This document shows positions 1 through 5,237 of a DNA stretch of 5,237 nt, one piece after another. Position 1 is the stretch's first letter, and every line of letters starts with the position of its first letter. Under the pieces are notes generated by a model. The model was given only the letters and a program-made list of their open reading frames with translations, did not search any database and had not been told where the DNA came from. The stretch is from Cellvibrionales bacterium (GTDB lineage Bacteria; Pseudomonadota; Gammaproteobacteria; Pseudomonadales; UBA7434). The stretch spans positions 1-5,237 of the forward strand of contig DMZE01000207.1 in the NCBI GenBank assembly GCA_003492055.1. The letters run 5' to 3'. The position numbers and the translations under genes were made by a program.

Positions 1-1796
1 TCGGATGGGAAACTTAAATGAAACGTAGCGTCAGCATCGGGTACTTTAAGCATCACATCATTTATTTTTTCAGCATAAAAAACCATATGATCCAATGTAG
101 CATCTGAAGGCGCCTCAACTAGATTCATAATGACACCTTGATCCTCTAGCGGAGATAACTCCTTAGGCGAAGAAATATACATAGGTATAGTGAGTAAACT
201 TAGAAGAATCCATGTTGTATACGTTATTTTTCGATTGCTTAATGACGCATCGAGAAAACGCTTATAAACATTACGAAAGCGCTTAAAGAGGCCTTCTAAT
301 GGCGCACGTGAGGCGGTTCCTTTATGGAGCATTTTAGCGCCAAGCATGGGCGACAATGTAATAGCCACTATTGCAGAAATAGTAATGGCACCAGCTAAGG
401 TTACTGCAAACTCGCGGAATAACGTGCCTGTTAACCCGCCCTGAAGGGCTATAGGTAAATACACGCTAATTAATGTCACCGTCATGGCCACAATCGGGCT
501 GAGCAATTCTCGAGCGGCAGTAATGGATGCTTGATAAGCAGTTTTACCTTCGGCGATATGGCGCTCAATATTCTCCACCATAATAATGGCATCATCGACC
601 ACCAGACCAACACTCAACACAATAGCCAATAGCGTGACCAAGTTAAGTGAAAAGCCAAATAACTGAATAATAAAAATAGAACCGATAAGTGATAACGGAA
701 TAGCAACCAAAGGAATAATAATGGATCGACTCAAACCTAAAAATAAGAAGATAACGCCTGTAATAATTAATAGCGTTTCACTTAGCGTGGTCACCACCTC
801 TTTCATAGACTCATCGATATACTCCGTTGCGTCATAACCCACTGCGGCAGTAAGACCTGTTGGCAAATCTTTTTTGATTTTATCTAACTCAGCTCTCGCC
901 TTTTTAATAACCTCCAACGCATTCGCTTTAGGAGCCACCCAAATACCAATAAAAACTGCCGACTCACCCGAAAAATGTGCATGCGAGTTATAGTTTTCAG
1001 CGCCCAACTCAACCTTGGCTACATCATCTAATCGAATCGTTCCTTGCTCATTTCTTCGAATAATAAGCGCTTCAAAATCTTCAACGCTATTAAGATCTGT
1101 ATCGGCACTTAGCACCAATTGCGATAATGCACCCTTAGTTTGACCTAAGGTCGCTTGCACATTATTACTGACTAAAGCGCGCTGAATTTCTGATGCAGAG
1201 ATATTATAGGCCGCCATTTTTTCAGGTGATAACCAAATACGCATGGCAAATGGTTTATCTCCCAATAAATCGGCGCGATGAACACCAGGGATAACTGAAA
1301 GTCGTGGACGCACATTGCGCGTGAGATAATCCGTAATTTGATTCGCCGTTAAAATATCGGAATTAAAAGTAAAATAGGCAACGGCAAAGCGAGCATCTGG
1401 CGTAGAAACAGTGAGCGTGGGAATTTCCGCTTGCGGAGGTAGATTACCGCGCACTTGATTAATACGCGTATTAATCTCAGACATGGCTCTTATCGAGTCA
1501 TAATTTATCTCTAGGTGTACATCAATACTTGATAGCCCCAAAGTACTTTTTGATTCAACGTATTCAACGCCCTCAACAGAGGCAATAACCCGCTCTATAG
1601 GCGTGGTAATAAAGCCGCGAATCAACTCTGCATTTGCACCCACATAAACCGTTTGCACATTAATAATTGCGGTATCACTTTGCGGATACTGCCTAACAGA
1701 CAAATTGCTATACGCTTGCAGCCCAGCAATTAATATAATAATGCTCACCATAATACTGAGCACAGGACGCTTGATAAAAATATCAGTGAAATTCAT
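1..1796 (-). CDS. RND (HAE-1/AcrB-type) efflux permease, N-terminal part, cut by window edge
   Basis: This is the inner-membrane, proton-driven pump subunit of a tripartite efflux system that exports drugs or other toxic compounds from the periplasm and inner membrane. I translated the minus strand and found 598 uninterrupted codons running off the left edge; AcrB-type proteins are about 1,030-1,050 residues, so a little over half is present. The N-terminus has the family FIKRPV motif (residues 7-12) and TM1 (about 11-28). A large periplasmic porter loop follows (about 30-335), then TM2-TM6 (about 338-355, 359-379, 384-404, 434-452, 464-490) and TM7 (about 526-541). TM4 carries the proton-relay pair D401-D402 in VDDAIIMVENIERH, equivalent to AcrB D407/D408. 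EDQG (551-554) opens the second periplasmic loop. The start is the ATG at 1794-1796: an in-frame stop lies at 1827-1829 with no other usual start codon between, although no clear Shine-Dalgarno is visible. It lies 121 bp downstream of the adaptor gene on the same strand, probably in one operon. Substrate cannot be told from sequence; the relay lysine and threonine of the second half lie outside the window. Confidence 0.95.
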   Translation of the reverse strand, partial: MNFTDIFIKRPVLSIMVSIIILIAGLQAYSNLSVRQYPQSDTAIINVQTVYVGANAELIRGFITTPIERVIASVEGVEYVESKSTLGLSSIDVHLEINYDSIRAMSEINTRINQVRGNLPPQAEIPTLTVSTPDARFAVAYFTFNSDILTANQITDYLTRNVRPRLSVIPGVHRADLLGDKPFAMRIWLSPEKMAAYNISASEIQRALVSNNVQATLGQTKGALSQLVLSADTDLNSVEDFEALIIRRNEQGTIRLDDVAKVELGAENYNSHAHFSGESAVFIGIWVAPKANALEVIKKARAELDKIKKDLPTGLTAAVGYDATEYIDESMKEVVTTLSETLLIITGVIFLFLGLSRSIIIPLVAIPLSLIGSIFIIQLFGFSLNLVTLLAIVLSVGLVVDDAIIMVENIERHIAEGKTAYQASITAARELLSPIVAMTVTLISVYLPIALQGGLTGTLFREFAVTLAGAITISAIVAITLSPMLGAKMLHKGTASRAPLEGLFKRFRNVYKRFLDASLSNRKITYTTWILLSLLTIPMYISSPKELSPLEDQGVIMNLVEAPSDATLDHMVFYAEKINDVMLKVPDADATFHLSFPS

Positions 1797-1840
1797 ATTA
1801 TCTACAATAATTAAGTAAGTGAGTTGTTAAGGGCATGCCT

Positions 1841-1910
1841 TTATCGTTTAAGTCTTATCGTTCAAGTTTTATCGTTTAAGTCTTATCGTTTAAGTTTTAG
1901 CGCTTAAATG
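1841..1910. repeat. 14-bp tandem repeat, five copies, between adaptor and permease genes
   Basis: Five head-to-tail 14-bp units start at 1841, 1855, 1869, 1883 and 1897. The plus-strand unit is TTATCGTTTAAGTY. Copies 1 and 3 are identical (ending TC). Copies 2 and 4 end TT and differ at one base (TTCAAG versus TTTAAG). Copy 5 (TTAGCGCTTAAATG) is degenerate. The alternation TC/TT means copies 1-2 and 3-4 form a 28-bp dimer repeated with one mismatch, which suggests duplication of a two-unit block. The array fills most of the adaptor-permease gap and would be transcribed in the operon mRNA. Its function is unknown: it could be a binding-site array, an mRNA spacer, or a neutral slippage product. 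Confidence 0.93.
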
Positions 1911-1922
1911 ACAATCATTAAC
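1904..1922. promoter_or_regulatory. Fur-box-like palindrome (weak candidate)
   Basis: The 13-bp core AATGACAATCATT (1907-1919) has perfect 5-bp arms AATGA/TCATT. The 19-bp frame around it matches the classical Fur consensus GATAATGATAATCATTATC at 14 of 19 positions by my alignment. It overlaps the adaptor stop codon and the last degenerate repeat copy, upstream of the permease gene. This is an odd place for an operator, unless an internal promoter exists, and chance similarity in AT-rich DNA is quite possible. Confidence 0.22.
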
Positions 1923-3060
1923 CTTCGACTGGCTGGGGTGAAAGACTATAATCCGTCTCTTCACTCTCTCCTATAACGACAGGCTGACCGTTAAACAATT
2001 TAAAAGCACCAGCACTAGCCACGATTTCGCCACCCTTTAAGCCAGCTTCTACGGCCACAAAGTCGCCGCGGCGTTTAGAAATTTTAATGAATTGCTGTCT
2101 CGCTATTAATTGCTGGGTGCCTTCATCTTTGACTAACACATAAACAGAATCACCAAAGCCGCTATAAATGACAGAGGTAGCAGGAATAGCCAGTACGGTC
2201 TCTGGCTCAAGAAAGTTCACTCTTACCGATACCGCCATACCAGGATAAAGCGTTTGCTTTTCGGCCTGAGAGACAGCTGGCGAATTCAAAGTGGCCTGCA
2301 CTAAAATACTCCGCGTCACGTCATCAACCTTAGCGCCAATGGCATTAATGATACCGGTTGCGACTAAGTTATCAGATTCCAAATAACTGATTTCAACATC
2401 TAAACCAGTAGCTATTTGCGTTAACCACTTTTGTGAAATAGGAAAATCCACTTTTAATTCATCAATTGATTGCAGAGAAACAATGGCCGTTCCCGCTTGT
2501 AGGTCTTCACCTAAATCTACAAATTTAATACCTAGACGACCACTAAAAGGCGCATAAATTTTCATCTTATCCAATGTCGCTCGCTGGTTCTCCGTATTAG
2601 CAATACTGGCCGACAGCTGCAACTGAGCCGTTTCATAAGCACTTTCAGACACTAGGTTTTTATCGCGTAACTGACTCACACGGTTAAGGTTCGATTTAGC
2701 CAATAACCTATCAGCATTGGCAGAGTTAAATTGCGCTACTTCGTTAGCATTATCTTGCTCCAGCAATAATTGCCCCTGCTCTACCACCTCGCCCGATACA
2801 AATAAGAGATCTTTAACCTTACCTGCTCGCTCAGCCACAATCGTAATACCTTCATGCGCGCGTACAGTACCTAACGCGGTAAAACTCTGACGCCATTGCT
2901 GCGGCTCAACCTCAAAGGCATTAACCACACTCACAGGCGGAGGCACATCGGTAAACGCTTCTATAATGGTGCTAATTTGAAAGTACTTTACGGCAACAAG
3001 TACAACTAAAATAATCGCTAAGGGAATAATGGCAATACGACTGGCTTTGATTGGTTTCAT
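1918..3060 (-). CDS. RND efflux periplasmic adaptor (membrane fusion protein, HlyD/AcrA family)
   Basis: This adaptor bridges the inner-membrane RND pump to a TolC-type outer-membrane channel. It is 380 residues, normal for the family, and apparently complete. The N-terminus is a short basic stretch plus a hydrophobic helix (about 9-27) with no lipobox cysteine, so it is probably anchored by an uncleaved transmembrane segment, not a lipid. The first half of the lipoyl-like domain is about 64-104 (GTVRAHEGITIVAERAGKV at its start), followed by a short alpha-helical hairpin of about 60 residues (105-167). The second lipoyl half begins at YAPFSGRLG (169-177), then a beta-barrel (about 205-285) and a membrane-proximal domain (about 286-362). 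The hairpin tip has R127, L131 and S138, matching the R-x3-L-x6-S spacing known in AcrA-type adaptors for channel docking. The ATG at 3058-3060 is bounded by an in-frame TGA at 3076-3078; the ribosome-binding site is weak. The permease follows on the same strand. No channel or local TetR-type repressor gene is in the window. Confidence 0.94.
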   Translation of the reverse strand: MKPIKASRIAIIPLAIILVVLVAVKYFQISTIIEAFTDVPPPVSVVNAFEVEPQQWRQSFTALGTVRAHEGITIVAERAGKVKDLLFVSGEVVEQGQLLLEQDNANEVAQFNSANADRLLAKSNLNRVSQLRDKNLVSESAYETAQLQLSASIANTENQRATLDKMKIYAPFSGRLGIKFVDLGEDLQAGTAIVSLQSIDELKVDFPISQKWLTQIATGLDVEISYLESDNLVATGIINAIGAKVDDVTRSILVQATLNSPAVSQAEKQTLYPGMAVSVRVNFLEPETVLAIPATSVIYSGFGDSVYVLVKDEGTQQLIARQQFIKISKRRGDFVAVEAGLKGGEIVASAGAFKLFNGQPVVIGESEETDYSLSPQPVEG

Positions 3061-3489
3061 AAGAATGGTTATAACTCAATGTAATGGTTTAAGCGTGACT
3101 GGGTAATCGGTTTGATCATTAACTTGCTAAACTGACTCAATAAATAGCTTGATAATGGCAAACAAATTCCCTGCTTTAAAAGGGCTGCATTTAACTCATT
3201 GGAAAAAAATAACGTGAATGGCTAACAACAAATATATAGAGTGAGTGTTCACAAAAAACTTAGGACAACGACTTAGGCAGCGATGTAGACTGAAATAAAT
3301 TTTCAACAAGACTAGCGCCTTAAAAAATAAATACCATGGCATTGTAAGCCAAATTAATTAGCTTTTTGGGACACCGCTTACAAACTCAAACAATGCTTTA
3401 AAAATGGCATCGTCAATGCACAGAAAACCTGCCTATAGATTTACTCAAAAATAAACGCAAGTGGTTTTAAAGAAAGAGAAAACACTGCT
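3061..3489. other. Gene-free stretch upstream of the efflux operon
   Basis: Between the ald terminator and the adaptor start I find no coding region with a plausible start, ribosome-binding site and family resemblance; the open stretches are only about 20 codons or so. The half nearer the adaptor (about 3224-3280) holds candidate promoter and operator elements for the minus-strand efflux operon. The half from about 3281 to 3489 is AT-rich, with near-palindromic ATACCATGGCAT (one mismatch) around 3331-3342. I can assign nothing in it. A small RNA or the remains of a lost regulator gene cannot be excluded by eye. Confidence 0.6.
3231..3277 (-). promoter_or_regulatory. Candidate promoter/operator region of the efflux operon
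   Basis: Read on the minus strand, TATATT (3231-3236) is a 5/6 match to a -10 box; the corresponding -35 position is only a T-run, so the promoter would be weak or activator-dependent. Immediately upstream is GTGAGTGTTCAC (3241-3252; 4-bp arms GTGA/TCAC), placed where a repressor would block RNA polymerase. Further upstream, ACTTAGG occurs twice (3258-3264 and 3271-3277), a direct repeat with 13-bp period. A start near 3224 would give a leader of about 160 nt. All of this is pattern matching without a known regulator. Confidence 0.25.
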
Positions 3490-3540
3490 AAAAAAGAAAT
3501 AAAAAAAGGGGTAATACTTAAGCATCACCCCCCTCTTTTA
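3490..3540 (-). terminator. Strong rho-independent terminator downstream of ald
   Basis: On the minus strand a 10-bp stem is formed by plus-strand arms 3522-3531 and 3508-3517 around a TTAA loop (3518-3521). Transcribed 5' to 3' the arms read GGGGTGATGC and GTATTACCCC, pairing with two G-U wobbles and a GC-rich base. It is followed directly by seven U (3507-3501) and further U-rich sequence, and preceded by A-rich/G-rich sequence. It lies about 35 bp past the ald stop codon, so it should end the ald transcript and insulate the efflux operon from it. Confidence 0.9.
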
Positions 3541-3564
3541 TAACTAGATTTAATAATTTATCAC

Positions 3565-4689
3565 TTAGCCCATAGCCATCAACAATTCTTTGGGATTTCC
3601 ATAATCATAAGAGAGCACATCCGCCACGGCTTTGTAAGTGACCTGACCTTGATGGACATTTAAGCCATTCAGCAAATGCGGATCATCCAATAAGGCTTTT
3701 TTAGCTCCCTTATTCGCCAAAGCTAATGCAAACGGCAACGTGGCATTGGTTAAGGCCATAGTTGATGTGCGCGCAACACCGCCGGGCATATTCGCAACAC
3801 AGTAGTGCACCACACCATCGACAATATAAGTAGGATGCTCATGTGTGGTTGCTTTTGAGGTTTCAAAGCAGCCACCTTGATCGATAGCCACATCCACCAC
3901 CACAGCGCCTTTTTTCATTTGACTAATAATGGCTCGAGTTAATAACTTGGGAGCCGCAGCACCGGGAATTAACACCGCACCTATCACTAAATCAGCTTCT
4001 AGCGCATATTGCTCAATGGATTCTGCGGTAGAGTAAATACAGCGTAAGCGACCAGAAAACTCGATATCTAATTGTCGTAAACGAGGTAATGATCGGTCCA
4101 ATATCGTTACATCAGCTCCCATACCCACCGCCATTCTGGCCGCTTGAGCGCCCACAACACCGCCACCAATAACCAATACTTTTGCCGGCGCAACACCGGG
4201 CACACCACCGAGCAAACTTCCTAACCCACCCTGGGCTTTTTCTAAGTGATGAGCACCAGCCTGTATAGACATGCGGCCAGCCACTTCAGACATAGGCGCT
4301 AACAAAGGTAAACCACCCTGATTATCCGTTACCGTCTCATAAGCAATACAGCTTGCTCCAGACTCCACTAACAGCTCAGTTTGCTTAGGATCAGGTGCTA
4401 GATGTAAATAGGTAAATAAAATTTGCCCCTCACGTAACATTTTACATTCGTTAGGCTGAGGCTCTTTGACTTTAATAATCATATCCGCAGTGGCAAAAAT
4501 ATCTTCTGCCGTATCAATAATTTTTGCACCGGCAGCCATATATTCTTCATTACTAAAGCCTATAGCCGCGCCACCATTGTTTTCGACAATCACCTCATGG
4601 CCATTAACCACCAGCTCACGCACGCCACCAGGGGTTAAGCCTATGCGGTATTCATGATTTTTAATCTCTTTAGGAACGCCAATTAACAT
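3565..4689 (-). CDS. ald: Alanine dehydrogenase (NAD-dependent)
   Basis: Catalyses reversible oxidative deamination of L-alanine to pyruvate and ammonium with NAD+, in the cytoplasm; usually it lets cells use alanine as carbon and nitrogen source. With the start I choose it is 374 residues, typical of the family, and aligns without gaps to known key positions: R15 and K75 (substrate binding), H96 (catalytic), D270 (catalytic). The N-terminus [20 protein letters not shown] and the substrate-domain stretch FTYLHLA (92-98) are family hallmarks. The Rossmann NAD site is GGGVVG (175-180), with D198 at the end of the next strand, the usual NAD-specificity residue. VDVAIDQGG (265-273) and VANMPG are also conserved. 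The longest open frame starts at GTG 4698, but that GTG is part of the Shine-Dalgarno AAAGGTG (complement of 4696-4702), which lies six bases before the ATG at 4687-4689; ATG also gives the usual family N-terminus. It is divergent from the Lrp-type gene and followed by a strong terminator. Confidence 0.97.
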   Translation of the reverse strand: MLIGVPKEIKNHEYRIGLTPGGVRELVVNGHEVIVENNGGAAIGFSNEEYMAAGAKIIDTAEDIFATADMIIKVKEPQPNECKMLREGQILFTYLHLAPDPKQTELLVESGASCIAYETVTDNQGGLPLLAPMSEVAGRMSIQAGAHHLEKAQGGLGSLLGGVPGVAPAKVLVIGGGVVGAQAARMAVGMGADVTILDRSLPRLRQLDIEFSGRLRCIYSTAESIEQYALEADLVIGAVLIPGAAAPKLLTRAIISQMKKGAVVVDVAIDQGGCFETSKATTHEHPTYIVDGVVHYCVANMPGGVARTSTMALTNATLPFALALANKGAKKALLDDPHLLNGLNVHQGQVTYKAVADVLSYDYGNPKELLMAMG

Positions 4690-4695
4690 CGCTAT

Positions 4696-4702
4696 CACCT
4701 TT
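4696..4702 (-). promoter_or_regulatory. ald ribosome-binding site that fixes the start
   Basis: The minus strand reads AAAGGTG, then six bases, then ATG at 4689. This is a good Shine-Dalgarno at normal spacing. The upstream in-frame GTG (4698-4696) is inside this site and has no separate ribosome-binding site; an in-frame TAA (4704-4702) lies just before it. Confidence 0.8.
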
Positions 4703-4812
4703 TATCTATGCTGCTCTTCATCTATTAATTTATCTTTAAAGCCCATTCAAACGACCCTTAAAACCACTCACAGTATAAAAAAGCCAAAAAACAGATTCCT
4801 TAGCTACATCCC

Positions 4813-4831
4813 TCATTCACTAGTTGAATGA
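4813..4831. promoter_or_regulatory. Palindrome in the ald/lrp gap, candidate Lrp-type operator
   Basis: TCATTCA (4813-4819) and TGAATGA (4825-4831) are perfect 7-bp inverted arms around a 5-bp centre CTAGT. The dyad is upstream of both candidate -10 boxes, about 35-40 bp from each. Lrp/AsnC regulators bind short AT-rich dyads of about 15 bp, so size and place fit. The sequence does not closely follow the E. coli Lrp consensus, so the assignment is tentative. A terminator role is unlikely, as no U-tract follows directly. Confidence 0.4.
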
Positions 4832-4913
4832 ACTTATATTTTTACAAAAACAGAGGATTCATTTGTTTATACTCATTTGAAGCCAGCAACCGCTTAATAC
4901 CAGTAGTTTCAAT

Positions 4914-4920
4914 AAGGGGA
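4914..4920 (+). promoter_or_regulatory. Ribosome-binding site of the Lrp-type gene
   Basis: AAGGGGA lies five bases before the ATG at 4926. This spacing favours the first ATG over the in-frame second ATG at 4932 (third codon). Confidence 0.75.
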
Positions 4921-4925
4921 TAATT

Positions 4926-5237
4926 ATGAATATGCGTGCCAAGGAATTAAGCACTATTGATAGAAACATACTGCGGGCACTTCAAAAGAATGGCCGTATT
5001 TCTTATGCTGAGCTATCCAGACAAGTCGGCTTAAGCGCAACACCCTGTATGGAAAGAGTCAAAAAACTAGAACGCGAAGGTGTTATTCAAGGCTATACCA
5101 CTTTAATTAATCCAGAATACTTAGATGCAGCCTTAGTTGTGTTTGTGCAAGTGAGTTTAGAGCGCACATCAAAATCGATATTTGAAGATTTCCGTCAAGC
5201 CGCAGAAAACCTTAACGAAGTCCAAGAGTGTTATTTA
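4926..5237 (+). CDS. lrp: Lrp/AsnC-family transcriptional regulator, N-terminal part, cut by window edge
   Basis: Leucine-responsive-type regulator: a DNA-binding protein that oligomerises and senses amino acids. I translated 104 codons to the right edge without a stop; E. coli Lrp has 164 residues, so about 60 are missing, including the GDFDYLL-type effector region. The N-terminal winged helix-turn-helix spans about 8-60: IDRNIL (11-16), GRISYAELSRQVGLS (23-37) and TPCMERVKKLEREGVIQGY (39-57), all nearly the same as in enterobacterial Lrp. The RAM ligand-binding domain begins about 66-104 with LDAALVVFVQVSLER and EVQECYL, again Lrp-like. The N-terminal tail before IDRNIL is about four residues shorter than in E. 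coli Lrp. Divergence from ald suggests it controls alanine catabolism, but the closeness to Lrp itself leaves a global role open. From known gammaproteobacterial gene order, ftsK may follow, outside the window. Confidence 0.93.
   Translation, partial: MNMRAKELSTIDRNILRALQKNGRISYAELSRQVGLSATPCMERVKKLEREGVIQGYTTLINPEYLDAALVVFVQVSLERTSKSIFEDFRQAAENLNEVQECYL

Larger units (their letters stand above)
4690..4925. promoter_or_regulatory. Divergent ald / lrp-type control region
   Basis: This 236-bp gap separates two genes transcribed away from each other and must hold both promoters. For the plus-strand regulator, TATACT (4868-4873) is a good -10 match, but the best -35-like hexamer, TTTACA (4841-4846), is 21 bp away, longer than optimal. 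For ald, the minus-strand TATACT (complement of 4772-4777) is a -10 candidate without a convincing -35, which would suit activation by a bound regulator and give a leader of about 75 nt. Lrp-family proteins commonly bind and control such divergent regions; here that is an inference. I see no riboswitch-like or attenuator structure. Confidence 0.55.

Noticed and set aside
1832..1839. GGCATGCC palindrome as a terminator between adaptor and permease
   Set aside because: The stem is short with no loop of usable size, and no U-tract follows in the minus-strand transcript, so it would not end transcription.
1841..1910. CRISPR array
   Set aside because: The 14-bp units are directly adjacent with no unique spacers, and units are far shorter than CRISPR repeats.
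3155..3217. Small plus-strand open frame of 20 codons starting ATGGCAAACAAA
   Set aside because: No Shine-Dalgarno precedes it, it is very short and ends in an A-run, and nothing supports expression. It also overlaps the likely efflux leader on the other strand.
3331..3342. ATACCATGGCAT near-palindrome as an operator
   Set aside because: It has one mismatch, lies far from any start codon or promoter-like element, and short dyads of this kind are expected by chance in 500 bp.
4466..4657. 63-codon plus-strand open frame
   Set aside because: It lies wholly antisense within ald, has a low-complexity Ser/Ala/Ile/Pro-rich translation, and shows no ribosome-binding site or family resemblance. It is a shadow of the real gene.
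4690..4765. Riboswitch or attenuator in the ald leader
   Set aside because: I looked for a paired, conserved aptamer-like structure or a leader peptide with a terminator stem before ald and saw none; the region is AT-rich and largely unstructured by eye.

Overview
The window looks like an ordinary chromosomal segment of a moderately AT-leaning gammaproteobacterium. The main clue is the Lrp fragment at the right edge, which stays close to the enterobacterial Lrp pattern through its helix-turn-helix and into its ligand-binding domain. The AcrA/AcrB-type efflux genes and the proteobacterial-style alanine dehydrogenase fit with this. No transposase, phage gene, tRNA, rRNA or CRISPR array was seen.

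Layout from left to right: (1) 1-1796, minus strand, the N-terminal 598 codons of an RND (HAE-1/AcrB-type) efflux permease cut by the left edge. (2) 1797-1917, a 121-bp gap holding a 14-bp tandem repeat of five copies and a Fur-box-like palindrome. (3) 1918-3060, minus strand, a complete membrane-fusion (adaptor) protein. (4) 3061-3564, about 500 bp without a convincing gene, carrying a possible efflux promoter/operator and a strong rho-independent terminator. (5) 3565-4689, minus strand, a complete alanine dehydrogenase whose start is best placed at an internal ATG. (6) 4690-4925, a divergent control region with a palindrome. (7) 4926-5237, plus strand, the first 104 codons of an Lrp/AsnC-family regulator, cut by the right edge.

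Two functional modules are present. The adaptor and permease form two parts of a tripartite drug or toxic-compound efflux pump. The adaptor has an intact R-L-S motif for docking to a TolC-type outer-membrane channel, but no channel gene lies in the window. The second module pairs alanine dehydrogenase (alanine to pyruvate and ammonia) with a divergently transcribed Lrp-type amino-acid-responsive regulator, a classic enzyme-regulator arrangement. The terminator after ald separates the two modules.

No wholly new system is visible. The most unusual element is the tandem repeat between the adaptor and permease genes, a gap that is often very short or absent in such operons.
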